A stretch of 64,000 nt of DNA from Patiria pectinifera (taxonomy: Eukaryota > Echinodermata > Asteroidea > Valvatida > Asterinidae). This document shows, piece by piece, positions 37,909 through 49,795 of this stretch. The stretch spans positions 11,842,001 to 11,906,000 of the forward strand of contig CM057136.1 in the NCBI GenBank assembly GCA_029964075.1. Reading direction: 5' to 3'. The notes beneath the pieces are model-generated. The model saw only the letters and a program-made list of their open reading frames with translations. It had not been told where the DNA came from and searched no databases. A program made the position numbers and the translations under genes. Within the stretch, counting starts at the first letter, position 1, and each line of letters opens with the position of its first letter.

Positions 37909-40900
37909 CTGCACGTACACATGAAAAATAATCATCAAAATGATCATCAACTTTTTTTTCAAATTTTTTTAAACAATGGCAGTCACAATTTCTGTCTACA
38001 AAAATAACAAAATAATGCACGGCCTCATATAAATATTATCTTTCCCTGCCCTTGTAGTCAGAGCGTATAGTTGAAAAAAATCCATGTATAAGTTTTCAAC
38101 TATATACGTTACACTTTTTGTTTGAAATTTTCTGACAGGTGTTTCTAACAAGTGTTACCCCAACATTTTACTCTAGTGTCGTGCATGTTGCACATTACTG
38201 TAAACGTTTGATGGTTCACTCTTAACCCTTGCAACTATGGGCAGCAAACAAAAGTGGCACTATTATGCATTAATCTGTACTATTGTAATTTATTATCTTA
38301 ACCCTGTTCTCCAAAAAAGTGTACTTTCATTTTTATAGCCTTGTTCAGCTTTGAAGTTCCGCAAGGCCATGTTACATGTTTTGTCACGGAATTTTGTCTC
38401 AAAAAATTATTGCTGGAGCGTGCAGAGGGCGTATTCACATGGGACATTTTCTGGGACACACAGTGCTTTGGGGAAAAAGTGCTTGGCGGACGGGAAGCGG
38501 CAGAAAAGCAAAGGGGAGTTGTTTTGCCGTGCGCGCACGGAAGGGAAATGTGCTCTGATACGGCCATCGGGGCCATCTCACGCAAGAAGTTCACCGATGA
38601 TTTTCGTTTGGGTGTTGGGAGATAGGCCTATACCACCATCACGGGGTCAATATGTCAGGTGCCGGGGCTTGGCCACCACGGAGCGGGTTGTCGCCCCGAG
38701 CCGCGCCCCGCGCTGCCCCGGCTGGCGAACGTGCCCAACGCCGCTTTTTCGGTTCCCCTCGACTAGCACCGAATTTCAACCAGCCGCGTCCGTAATTTGG
38801 GGAAACAAACTCCGGCCGGTTGGGGACGGAAACAAGCGCTCTTAAAAAGCCCGAAGGCAGGACCGGGACCGGCAGAAACCGTGTCATTATCGAGGTTTTC
38901 CCTCTTGTTCATGATCCTGAGATATGCCGTCATTATTATTATTGGATGACAGTTGTGTTGTCCCAATAGTCGGCTGATCGTTAGTTATAGGTGTATTATT
39001 TGTCCACGTTAGTGCAATGCACTTGTGCATGTTTGGTTTAACCGAAGCCAGTCCAGGTGCGCCACTGACCCTATTCCGAGATTCTAGCACAGGTCAAATT
39101 GGGACTGGTAGCCGGCAATTCCTGTATTTATAAAGGTCAGCGCAGATGTCCAGCGCAGACAGGTACCCGACTATTTTTTCACTGGTTACCTTCCCTATGC
39201 CGATATCAAGCCATCAAACCAATATAGTTAGCGTGTTAACCATCATTCACGTAATTTCGACATAAGAATGGCTTGGTACCAGGGAAATATTACGTCAGTG
39301 GCCACTAACTGCCAACCGCATTGTAAAGCAATTTTGGTCAAGTACATGTACCCTGAAGCAAATTTCAACATGCACCTTGACCGTTAACTAAATTACCTTT
39401 GCCATTACCACTGAATATTATTCTTTTGTGAAAATACCTTAAATGGTAATCATTTTTTTTTTTCTGGCATGCCCTTTGGGTACACATAAACAATCCAGAT
39501 TTATTTTCAAGCAAAAATCTCGATTCACAAACGTTTCACAACCACGAACAATTATTTTGTATGATTTTAATTTTTTTTGTTTTTCAGATTTGCATCCAGA
39601 ACTTCCCAAACGGAACTTCTTCCACCAGAATTTTCTAATTCAATGATTTGACGGAAAGAAAGTTGCCTGGAAAAGACTTTGTGAACCGATCGCATAGCTG
39701 GTAAGCACTTTTTTCGTTCAGTATTTTGTCCGTGAAGCTTACAAGTTATGCTGATTGTTGGATCATTTTTTTAAAGGAAACAAAGTAATCCGACGCAGTA
39801 CGGCTGTCATAACTTTTCAAAGTCCATCTGGCAATACATTGTTTAATCCGCGACCCTGAACATGGGAACACAACTCAGCCACCAAAAATAACAATTATTC
39901 CGAGATTTTTTTTCTTTCTCCGATAGCATTCCACGGTCACTTATTGTCAAATTAGGCGACAACTCCAAAGTTAACTCGCGTCGACAGATCCCATCAGTGG
40001 GCGCATTAAGGCTTAAACGAAGCCAGGGCTGGCTCGACGCCTGTCCGTTTAGCCCCAGCCGTACCCACACTCGCCCTACAGGCCCAGCCGACGCACCAAA
40101 ATTGAATCACAAGAGATTTTTTTTTGATTTGGTCATAAACTGCGACAATAACACTCGGAATCGACTCGGTGCAGCTGATCAACCCAAGGCCCTAATGGAG
40201 CCAAATCGCCCCCAACTGGGCGCTTTTGACTCGCTTGCACGTCTTCATTTACACGCTCACACCACATCAGACTTGAGCCTCGGACCGTGTATAAACTCTT
40301 CGTTTCCTCAAGAAAATTTGGGCGTGATTTCCCTTGGGATGGGGGAAAGGCAACACCGATACGGCTCGTCGGGATGTGCAAAAGTGCAAGTAAAATCGAG
40401 GGCTCTTAAATATTCTGTTGCCTTAATACAGGTGTCAGATTGTCACAAAGGAGGGGAAAATACGCGTACGTGCGATTCGCAAAAGGAGAATTGCGACATC
40501 TCAAAACCAGAGTATTGAGTATATCGTGCCAAGTTTCACGCATACGATAAACCTAGAAAATTCTAAGTTTGGAAAATCATAACGAGTTTGAAGTTGTGCT
40601 ACTTTTTTTAAACAGAGTAGGCCCACTTTATTATTTTGGTTTCTACAATTGAGTATTTAATTCAACACAACTGGAATTGGGATAAAGTGCAATTGAACAA
40701 TGTGGGATTTTCTCATTACTCATCAGGGCACAGGCGTGTACATGACTACATCATACCCAAAGAGCACGAAGAAAGAAATCATAAAAATCACCTTCATTTT
40801 TTTCTCAGTGGACACTGATACTTTCTTGAACTTAAGAGTTTGTGGATCACCGTAACTTACCTCGATGTAGCAGTACCGGTCGCAGAGACCCCCGTCCGGT

Positions 40901-43900
40901 GTGTGCCGGTTGGCCGGGCTCATGTACAAGTCGTCCGCCTTGACCATACGCACGTAGATGGGCAGAAGCGTGTAGGTCTGGTACAACTTGCCGTACTCCT
41001 GAAGTACTCTGACTATGTCAGCCAGGGCCGCGTCAAGATCTTCCAGTGGGATGCAGTACTCGGCAGTCTTGATACTGTGAGAGAAGCAATTTTGTCGTCA
41101 ATACTAAGACTTCGGCTTGGTTTGCTTTGACCTAATGTGCCGACGTTTTGCTCTCGATTCGTCGCGACGACACAGAACGATTTCAATCACACGTTACTTT
41201 ATTCAGGACTAAAGGTCTACATTTCAACCGTCTTCTATTTTTCAAAATTTACTCAAGATGCATAATTAAAAAAAACGAAACATATCAAAAAACAAACAAA
41301 TAGCAACGTGTTAATTTTATAACTAATTCACAAGTAAGGATAGATCTACAGAGCCATTTCTTAACATCAACCCAACAAAATCTATCAACAGCGAATTATT
41401 CTAAAACGTAGTTGATCAGAGCACAGAAAGCACGGACACTTTGTTATGGCTGATGGATTCTAGAGGATTCAACAAGCTTCTCTCTTAGCTGTACTTGGAT
41501 TCTATGGGATCCAGCAAGGTATCATGGTTTTCTAAAGGCTGTTAAGAGATATAAAACATCGGAACACCGAGACATTTACTTACTGCAGGTTTCCGTTGGT
41601 GAAGGTGAGCACGTTGTACCATTTCTGGATGTAGGGCGCATCTCGGGCGAACTGATGCAGTCCGCAGTCCGCGAACCACGGGATGAAAGACGGTAGGCAA
41701 TGAGCTCCCAGCTGCAGGCACGAGGCAGAACAGTCTGTCTGCAAGGAAAACCAGAACATTTCATTTTTCCTTTCTAATACTTTTGTCTTTCTATGAGTAA
41801 TATAATGCTCGTAAATTTGATGTCATTGGAAAGTCAGGTTAGGGAAGCGGTGCGTTCTTTGCTCTCCATCTCTGAACTCGGCTCCAGAATTGGACTTACC
41901 TGAACGATCTGGCAGGCACTCTGCCCCCGACATCCCGTGCACGCGCAGCACTGGAAGTTGAGGCAGCAATCGCACTGGCAGCTGCCCGTGGATTCCGTCC
42001 TCTCCCCCGACAAGTAGACGCTCTTCAGCACGGTCCGGCTCGGATCCTCTCGACTCCGCCTCGGAAACGGGTTGACGAAGAACGAGAAGTACTTCCCCTG
42101 GCCGGCAGACATGCTCTTCACCGTCTCCGGTATCCTGAAGACCGGCTTCTGGTCTCGACACGAATCCGTTGGTATCGATTCCCCAGCCTCAGAGTTCGTG
42201 TTGTAAGTTGTCAGTTTGAAATCCCCAGTAGTGGTGGTAGAGACGGGGGCTTGCGTGATCGGTCTCGAGTCGGCAGTAATCGATTCCGGCCAGTCCATCT
42301 CGATATAGTGTCTGGTTTCTCGGATGTTGTAGACGGGGACGCAGGTCAGCGTGACTGAGTAGATAACTCCGAGGGAGCCGAAGCCCACGGCGGCGGCACG
42401 GAACACGTCGGTACTGTGAATGTCCAACACAGGGTCGCCGTACTTGGCAGCTTCAACCCGCCGACGTACCGTCTCGAAATCTTCGTCTAATTCCCCTTCT
42501 CTAGGTATCCTGACCCGCACCTCAATTCCCCCACAGATAATCATGTGAAGCTCGGCTACAAAGTTGGACTGAGGGGAAAAAACACAAACAAAATACTTCA
42601 ACTATTGAAAAAGTCTTCAAAAAGAAGAGGAAAATGCGGCCGCAATCATTTGACCTATAAAACTGACTCCTAGGTCACTCACAACATACATCATAAAACT
42701 GCTCCGAGCACGACAAATGGATCATGTTGTCATCTGCAAAAACGATTATTGACGAATTGTGTTCTAGAAAAAGAACAAGCTGGAAATCAACATCGATATA
42801 TCGGTCTGTAAAGAAGGAAAACCCCGTGTACATCCAAATAAACATCCCATCAATCATGCTGAAAGAATATAGAGTTCCCTAAAACGGTGTCAGAGTTGAA
42901 TCAAAAAATGATATCACGGTGGAGAAATCATAATGTTTGTTCCCCCTTCGTTCCTTTCCTCTGAGAGTTTGCCTCGCCGTGGATGATAATCCATCACAGG
43001 CCCCGTGAATTACGGGGCCGGTTCAAACTTTGGCAAAGACACGTACACGAACCGACCGCCCATGCAAGGTAAGGGCTACGCCGGGTCAGGTCCTCGAAGA
43101 ATTGGAGAACACCCAGCAACGCCGGGCAAAAAAATCCTTTGGACTTGGTTCCAGGGCTCGATTAGATCAAGAAAGCACAGGGGATTTTGTTCGCTGCCTA
43201 ACCTTGAATTTGGATGCCCTTGAGATTCCGAGTCACGGTAATGTTAGACTGCTCTAGGCAGTGTAGAGAGCACTACTTAATAGCATTAAAATACGTGATG
43301 AAATGCATTGAAATGAAATTAAAATTAATGTAAGAACGAATGCGTTTTCGGTTATGGTCTCTTTTTAACCCGGAGCCTTATGCAGTTATGTCCCTCGTTG
43401 GGGCACAATCGACCTTGGCACAGTAAACTGAAGAAAAAAAACAAGTTTAGACAGCGTGTGATTTAACATTTGCAGTGTGGCAACACAAATCGAGAATTTT
43501 ATGACAGAATTCATTACAAAACTAAATCTTACCATAGTGGGATAGTCCTGTCCCGTACCGTGCGTGGACGTGCTGATGATGCCGGCAATCGTCTGGCCGG
43601 CGTAGTTGCCCATGCACGGCAGGCTCATGCCGTAATCCTCGTCGATCACGCGGACAAAGTCGTGGAGTTTCATACCTCCCTGGACCTCGATGTGGAACAG
43701 GGAACCGTCCTCTGTCTGCTTCTCGACCCGAAGAATCTGGTTGAGGGCCGTCATGTCTGGTGATGGTGTCAAAAAAAAAGTCAGTCATGAGTTTTCGGCC
43801 GTTTTGTAGACGATGCAGGACCTCAATGGAATTGATCGGCAAGTACATCACAAGTCCGGGCACAAGTTAATCATAAGTCAGAGTTTGAAAATGTAATAAG

Positions 43901-46597
43901 CAGTTGGTTACTCTGACTTGTTGCCAAAATGTACAGTACCTGATATACGGGGTATTAAACCACCACAACAAGTGCCTGCTAAACCACCCCTCCCCCTTCA
44001 TCCAGGCACGGAATCCGCCCTGATAAAACATCCAAAAATTTGATTCGTCATTTCATAAATGTGACCCCGATGAAGTCTATATAGATAAAATATAATGACC
44101 CAACCATGACCCAGAAATTAGAAATAGCTTTGACATTTGACCCAGAGATGGTGTACTCACCTATCAGGACATCCCTGACGTTGGTCAGTTTGGACCAAGA
44201 GGAGCCCGTGCCCACGGCCCGGACCTTCAGGTCATTCTTCTGGGCAAAATGGACAACAGCCGCGATCTGCTGGACGGCGTTCAGGCCCTTTTTCAGCTCG
44301 ACTTTGTCCAGTTTCATCCCTGACAAATTAGGAATCAAAACAATGGTACAAAATAGTGAATAGAAGTCGCAGGCACCGTTTCTGACCTGAATGAGGAGAA
44401 TTGAGGAAATACGTTTAAGAGGAATTTCAGAAGATAATTAGAATTTACTTGGATGTTTGGATTTCTTTTTAGTATAAACAAAGTTGGGGAAGATATGAGC
44501 AAATTAGATTATCTCTGTTTTGTGAGGAGGACTGAACTTGTAAATCTCAGATAATATACCTTGGGTTCCATTATTATTCCAAAAGTACGAAACTTGCTAT
44601 TCCATTAAGTGTGTTTTGTTAGCTGTCTCTTTGTGCACAACATTTTCTACTAACTGTCAAAGTCAGTTACAAATTTATTTATAGCATGCTTACACAAAAC
44701 TAATCATCAATATAGCAAACAAATTCCTCTGAAATTGACTTCGTGCAGTGTCTAATATGAGACGGCCCGACCTTGGCTGTGCAAGTTTTGGGGTATCGAG
44801 TTTGGAATCTTTTCATATTTCGTCAATGAGTTGGCATTCATATCGCCTGGAGGCGAATCCAGCGAGTTCCAGCGTCGTGTCCTCATCACCGCAAAGGGTT
44901 AGAGGGGCCTTGAGGCTCGAAACGCCCCGCGTAATGGGCCAGCAAAATCGGGTCCGGGACAAGGTTACTTGGACTTTTTTCTTTCTTATCTTTCTCTCTC
45001 TCCAAGTTAACAACTTGACAGAGAGTCACGATAGAAAAAGTGCAGGCACTTTTGTTGTCCTTGTGCCGAGCGTTTAGCCCGACGAAACGATCACCCCGAG
45101 GGAACACTCAAGTCTTTTCACGCAGGGGTTTGGATTAGCACCTGTACTTGAACAAATTGTTGGTAAATTTAGAAATCTCAGCCGACGACCGAAAAAGAAT
45201 AAAAAAGAAGCGATGCGGGCGCTGAAATAGCATCTGGCTTTTCGTTCAACGCTGTGTGGCATTTAACATTTTTATCCCTTCACGACACTATACAAATACC
45301 AAGTATATACGTGATGGGCAACTGCACTATTTTAAAACATTCCAAAGTCTGAAGGATTCCCGTGGGATGAAGAGCAAGATTTTCATGTTGTATTCTTTCC
45401 TCTTAAAAGGGCTGGTGAGACTACAAAAACCACGGCGCACCCATCAGGTACCCATGCTTTGCCTCTTTTGGCCCGCAGTGGTTCACTGCACTGTCTTGCC
45501 GGTGATTAAGACGCAATGATGGGGTTGATAGCGAGAGAGCCCTTCGGCCATGGCTGGGTGGTTGTCTAGGGGTGCCGCACGCGATGCGGTGTACTCTTTT
45601 CGTCTCATCTCTGATCTGTCAGTCTTGCAATCCCTTTCCCCCGACCCGTTATCATCATCGCTCACCCTCCATTCCCACCCCAAGAATACTTCAACAAAAC
45701 CCCAACAGAGTTCTTCCTTCTTTTTTCTTCCTTCTTCACAATCTGTCTGAAAGTTTCTGTAGTGATTTATCACGCATGCCTTCCCTGGCCCAGAACAGAG
45801 ATGTACCGAGTTGTGACGCCAGCGGCTGCCGATCCCGTGAACATCTCGAGCGAAGGATTCACTGGATCTTTTGGCCACCCACTTCAGAAACCATGCCCTC
45901 TTCCTGATCTTGTTGTCCCACGGGTTACCAACGAAACATATGCTCGGCAATAAACTAACATTAAGGGCTTACAACTTGCATTTCAGAACATTCCCATACA
46001 GATCTCCCGAGATTATCTTATACTAAAATTTAACTACCTTAAAAGCAAGTCGGGCCGGGCTACACCACCCATGCAATGTCTTTTACATTGCCCCAACGGA
46101 CTCACAAACAGTTGGTTTTTGTCCATTATCACCCCAACCAAACTACAAGGTACACAAGTGGATAAAATTAAATAAAAACCCACTTCGTAAAATGTTTTTC
46201 CTGACAAGTTAGGATGAGTGTTACAGACCTGTCATCAACTTGAAACGCATTTTCTATGAGTGGGGTAAATCGCCATAACTATAACCGAACCGAATCCCGG
46301 CAAGTTTAAATATTCGAATTCCGAGGAGATTCCGACCGGAAAATGAAATAAATTGATATTGAACAAAAATCACTCACCCCTGATCATGTTCCTTTTGACT
46401 GGAGTGTTGGTGGGCTTGAAGTAGTCCACCAAGGGTTCCACGGTCTCGGTGCCGTCGTAGTTGTAGAAGACCTTACGGTCGCCGTAAGAGCAGCTCCGGA
46501 TGCAGGGGAAGACGGCCTGGTGGCAGGGTCGCAAACCGAAGCAGCAGTCGACCATACTGCACGCGTTGGCCAGGCCCTGGTAGATGGACTTCAACAT
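37345..46597 (-). CDS. L-gulonolactone oxidase / D-arabinono-lactone oxidase-like FAD-linked oxidase, complete in seven coding exons
   Basis: Seven minus-strand exons join without frame conflict: 46378-46597, 44161-44319, 43533-43756, 41900-42568, 41584-41738, 40861-41074 and 37345-37908. They total 2205 bases, 734 residues plus TAA. The FAD-binding PCMH fold spans about residues 75-290 (RAVGTGSSWS 107-116; QTIAG and STHGTG 190-195; DVFRAAAVGFGSLGVI 255-270). The ALO C-terminal domain follows (LLPIYVRMVKADDLYMSP 512-528; HWSK 577-580). Related enzymes oxidise aldonolactones, for example in ascorbate synthesis, but are about 440-600 residues long. The extra length here is a Cys-rich N-terminus, a Cys-rich insert (398-449) and a charged disordered tail after about 629. 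The His that covalently binds FAD in GULO is Ser here, and the catalytic Glu of the E-x-R pair appears to be Tyr516. Substrate is therefore uncertain. No signal peptide or clear membrane segment is seen. Confidence 0.9.
37909..40860. other. Oxidase intron 6
   Basis: This 3 kb intron has a very GC- and CpG-rich island at 38640-38880, an ATT triplet run at 38932-38943, and a 173-codon plus-strand frame (39997-40518) with no known similarity. No repeat termini identified. Confidence 0.5.
40861..41074 (-). CDS. GULO/ALO-like oxidase exon: ALO C-terminal domain
   Basis: The exon is 214 bases, with acceptor CTCTCACAG and donor GTAAGTTA. It encodes residues 476-547. LLPIYVRMVKADDLYMSP matches GULO FPVEVRFTRGDDILLSP, so the Glu of the catalytic E-x-R pair corresponds to Tyr516, with Arg518 kept. 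CDRYCYIE follows and matches the next conserved strand. Confidence 0.9.
41075..41583. other. Oxidase intron 5
   Basis: A 0.5 kb AT-rich intron with 'gattcta(g/t)' words repeated around 41455-41510. No other feature seen. Confidence 0.55.
41584..41738 (-). CDS. GULO/ALO-like oxidase exon: end of Cys-rich insert
   Basis: The exon is 155 bases, with acceptor CCTTGCAG and donor GTAAGTAA. It encodes residues 425-475: four more cysteines (427, 431, 438, 449), then HQFARDAPYIQKWYNVLTF. It ends in phase 2, and the CA completes a His codon in the next exon. Confidence 0.86.
41900..42568 (-). CDS. GULO/ALO-like oxidase exon: FAD domain end and Cys-rich insert
   Basis: This 669-base exon (phase 0 to 0) has acceptor CCCCTCAG and donor GTAAGTCC. 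Residues 202-424 begin with VAELHMIICGGIEVRVRIP and HSTDVFRAAAVGFGSLGVIY, which align with GULO, and SVTLTCVP follows. A Thr/Ser-rich stretch (about 290-330) and KYFSFFVNPFPRR come next. The exon ends with nine cysteines in 23 residues (398-420: C-x-C-x-C-C-x4-C-C-x-C-x2-C-x5-C), which I have not seen in characterised GULO enzymes. Confidence 0.9.
42569..43532. other. Oxidase intron 3
   Basis: A 1 kb intron. A GC-richer patch at 42990-43160 contains overlapping plus-strand frames without known similarity. No repeat termini seen. Confidence 0.55.
43533..43756 (-). CDS. GULO/ALO-like oxidase exon: FAD-binding core
   Basis: The exon is 224 bases, with acceptor CATCACCAG and donor GTAAGATT. It encodes residues 127-201. 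G-G-M-K-L-H-D, YGMSLPCMGNYAGQTIAG and IISTSTHGTG are the flavin-pyrophosphate binding segments of the FAD_binding_4 family. It ends in phase 0. Confidence 0.92.
43757..44160. other. Oxidase intron 2
   Basis: A 0.4 kb intron directly between FAD-domain exons. Nothing further recognised. Confidence 0.55.
44161..44319 (-). CDS. GULO/ALO-like oxidase exon: start of FAD-binding domain
   Basis: The exon is 159 bases, with acceptor TTTGTCAG and donor GTGAGTAC. It encodes residues 74-126, including the helix GLNAVQQIAAVVHFAQKNDL and the loop VRAVGTGSSWSKL. In rat GULO the equivalent loop is GGGHSPS, whose His carries covalent FAD. Here that His position is Ser113 or Ser114, which predicts non-covalent flavin. 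Confidence 0.9.
44320..46377. other. Oxidase intron 1 (between coding exons 1 and 2)
   Basis: A 2.1 kb intron. A long minus-strand frame (45483-45950) and its plus-strand counterparts match no family and are read as chance. No clear repeat. Confidence 0.5.
46378..46597 (-). CDS. GULO/ALO-like oxidase, first coding exon
   Basis: The exon itself starts at 46612 after a T-rich acceptor (tttgtttaag). The ATG, with A at -3, opens residues 1-73. The segment is cysteine-rich (MVDCCFGLRPCHQAVFPCIR, then SCSYGD) and then carries FYNYDGTETVEPLVDYFKPT. It ends in phase 1 at donor GTGAGTGA. This N-terminal extension precedes the FAD fold and is not typical of short GULO enzymes. Confidence 0.8.
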
Positions 46598-49500
46598 GGT
46601 AGTGGTATATACCTTAAACAAAATAAAAATCAAGAGGAATCGTATCAAGCTCTGACAAATTTAGCGTTGTTGATTATTTGGTTACAAAACCAGCTTTTTA
46701 AGGCATGCCTTTTGGAGTTTGGGACATAGGTTCTTAATTTTTAATCAGTCGTTGAAGCTACCTCTCTATGATAAAATGGGAGACTGATAATTTCCGCGAG
46801 CCGACTCAGTGTATTTACTTTTTATGCTCGATGATTTGGTATTTTTCATTGCGTTACAAATGATGCAACCAACGCCAGTTCAGGATGTACGGTGCATGCC
46901 ATCAATCATGAACACAGTCGTCATAATGGGCGTCCTCTACCTCTCGAAATGATTCAGTTTTCAAAAATAAATCATACTGTTTGGCTTTGTCCGTGTTGTG
47001 CTTAAAATCACGTCAGCCGGAACCCGGTAACCAGCAGTACGATATCATTTTGACGGCAGCAAATCCCGAGGGAACGACTCATTCCTCGAACAGGAAAAAA
47101 ACAAGGAAGTAGTCATGCTGCCAAAAAAAAAATGACCTATAAAAAAGTATGCAAAGAAACTCGATTTTTTATTAAAAAAAATAGAACCGTTTTGGATTTT
47201 TTAATATACGTTTTTCTTGTGATTGCGCCCCCTATCTACCAAACTAAACACTTTGTTTTCCAGTAGATTCCATAATATCGTACCTGTGATACAATTTCTG
47301 AAAGTCCCAAAGCAAAAATATAAAAGTGAGGCACTTATAATCATCGCCTGACTCGGTGATAATATCATCAGCACTAAATTTCCATTCATTTTTTCAGAAC
47401 AGAATATAAAAAGACATCGTGGTATAGTGTGTTCCACATCACGAACACAAACTCATCATCAAAGACATGACCATGCACCACCTCGATATCTTTCCCGCTA
47501 AATTCTTCCAAAGTTCCAGAGCCCCGCGTCTCCGGCACATTTATTTCGAAGCCCCTGATTTTTTTTTGTTTCGGTGGTGTTTCCACAACAGCCGTATGGC
47601 CCAACTCCAGTTACCGTTAAAGTGCAAGGGACCCTCCCAGGGCTCCCATATCGCCGGGAGCTGGGCCAAGCTGGCTTGACATTGAACCGGCTTTGTTGCC
47701 GCTATCACGTTTCTTCCCCTTCTCTTTCTCTGTCAGTATACGGTGCTCTCAGAGAGATCAAAGCGTGAGTGTGTAAGAAAGTAAACCGGCGTCGTGTGTG
47801 TGTGGAGTTTCATCCGTGCACCGCAACGATCAGCCCTCCGTCCATATATTATCATTACCCTAGGCAATACAGTAATACTACTATAGCACGCATGTGACAT
47901 GTTCACGGCCCCGTTATGGTGAGACTGAGAAAGCAAAAAATGATTTCATCTGCCGACTTGTTTGGACAGCGTTAAAAGGCTGCAGTCGCCTGCACTGTCT
48001 CAGCTTTGCCATCAAAACCAACCCTCGATACGCCATACCAACACGGGCCAACCAGCTTTCTCAGTTTCGGAATTATGGGGGAAAATATACAAGCGTCAGC
48101 CTTTTTATTCCAGTGAAATTACGAGTGCAATAAATGAAACGAGTCTCTGTAAAATGACTGTGACGAAACATCAAAGATGTTTTTGCAAAGACTGTGTTGT
48201 GGCTACAGCCTTGAATTATCAGATCGCGCATTGCAGACATGGAACAAAATGTACGGAATTACATAAAGCCTTGTATACAGAAAATAGCATTTCCATATGT
48301 CTACCATACACAGCTTTTGTGGTACATGTACATACCTGCGCCTAATACCAAGTTGACACACTATGTTCACGTCCAACCACGGGTGTATAGAACTTCATAG
48401 ACTTCCTATATAAGAACGATGATACGCTTGCTTCTAGTCGGAAGTGCTCGGCGAACCCAGTGTCGAAATGCGAGCAGTCTGTGGAGTCCACCAACTATCA
48501 CGAAACACACTCACACCCGCCCCCGTTTTATCAATGTCCCATTTCAATTCATCCGAAGCATCGCTTCCGATATGTATTAAGTAGCTTTGGAATGCCGGGG
48601 GCACACGGATTAACTCCGGTGAGAAGAATTCAAAAAAGTTACAGATATCGGTTGTAATCCGGATTTAAGCCCCAGACGGATAATCTGGTCGGTCGGATGG
48701 AGGGCGGCTGGCGTATAGCATACACCGCGCACGAGGCTCGTGCGTGGGCCATACAGACCAGTGGGTCTTACAAAAAGTCTAGTATCGGGGCCAATTTTTG
48801 ACTGCCTTTGGTATTTCGGTGATGGTTCTCCCACTGTGAAACTCAGTTAATTCTTAAAATTGTCTGAAGAGTGTTCGTTGTTTTTCTTCTCCTTGAGAAT
48901 GGATCAAAGCTTATACACGTGACGTATCGAACTAGAAACCTCCTTCGTATTGGTATTAATAACCAGACACAGACGTCACGTGCATAGAGTACGAACGTTT
49001 GGAAAAGACGATGAAGCTCAGCAGTCGTCATGTGGTAGCAGAAACATATAATGTTACTCTAGCAGTTCGTCATCAATTCATAGTACAAGTTGAGAAAGTA
49101 TTTGTTAGCTTATCGAGAACATCTAACACAGTGATGAACGCTCACAGCACGTTTACCTTTTCCAAAGTAAAGGAAAGTTACGAACTTAGACATTACTTTT
49201 TCAGCGAGCACGATAATTTTCAAGAAAAGTAATTATGCACGCGCCATTTCACAATCTCTTACTATATAGGCTCCATCTCAATCTACAGAACTTTCCAAAT
49301 AACTAGAATTGTATTGTGTACGTGCAAAAAAAATGACATTCGCCTATTGCGTAATTACACTTCACAGTGTGGTCGGAATAAGCGTAACCATTGATGGATT
49401 CAATTCTGTGATATCTGAATTTCTCTGATTGAGTTCATCTGTTCGAGCCTGCACAGACCGAACTCATCATGTCAGGTCTAATCTGGGACAGGTTTCGACC

Positions 49501-49721
49501 TTCGTTCTTTCCCAGTATAACTGCATCACCGGAAACGCAGCCATGATGCGGTCACGGTCCGACAATTAAAGGAGGAGGAAAACTCAAGACTTTTTGGGGG
49601 GGAGAGCTCAAGGTACAGGCTGCCACACTTTGTGGTATAAAAGAAATTGAAACTTCTAATAAAGGACAAATCCTCCTAGTCTGTTTGCGGTCGTTGGGTT
49701 GGTATTTCAAGATGTCTGAAG

Positions 49722-49795
49722 TGTTGGTTGTTAAGGCTATTGGCAGTGCTTGGTTTGATCTTCACACCAAGGGGGTTCGAATCCCTACCGAGATC
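49722..49795 (+). repeat. tRNA-like SINE head
   Basis: A-box-like TTGGTTGTTAAGGCTATTGG and a perfect B box GGGTTCGAATCCC (about 49773-49785) are spaced as in tRNAs. No good acceptor stem or anticodon loop is seen, so a SINE head or pseudo-tRNA is likely. Confidence 0.5.

Noticed and set aside
37531..38007. A 158-codon plus-strand frame opposite the oxidase terminal exon
   Set aside because: It is the complement of the Arg/Glu/Ser-rich tail and HWSK region of the oxidase, which is clearly the coding strand.
38351..38845. Overlapping plus-strand frames of up to 164 codons
   Set aside because: They cross the GC-rich island. Three frames are open at once, which reflects composition and not selection.
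38640..38880. A ribosomal RNA fragment
   Set aside because: GC style is suggestive, but I could not place any conserved 18S or 28S core word in it.
39997..40518. A 173-codon plus-strand frame in an oxidase intron
   Set aside because: No recognisable motif, no splice-linked partner, and random-looking composition.
45483..45950. Opposed frames of up to 155 codons in an oxidase intron
   Set aside because: Frames on both strands overlap, none resembles a family, and splice joining of flanking oxidase exons is seamless without them.
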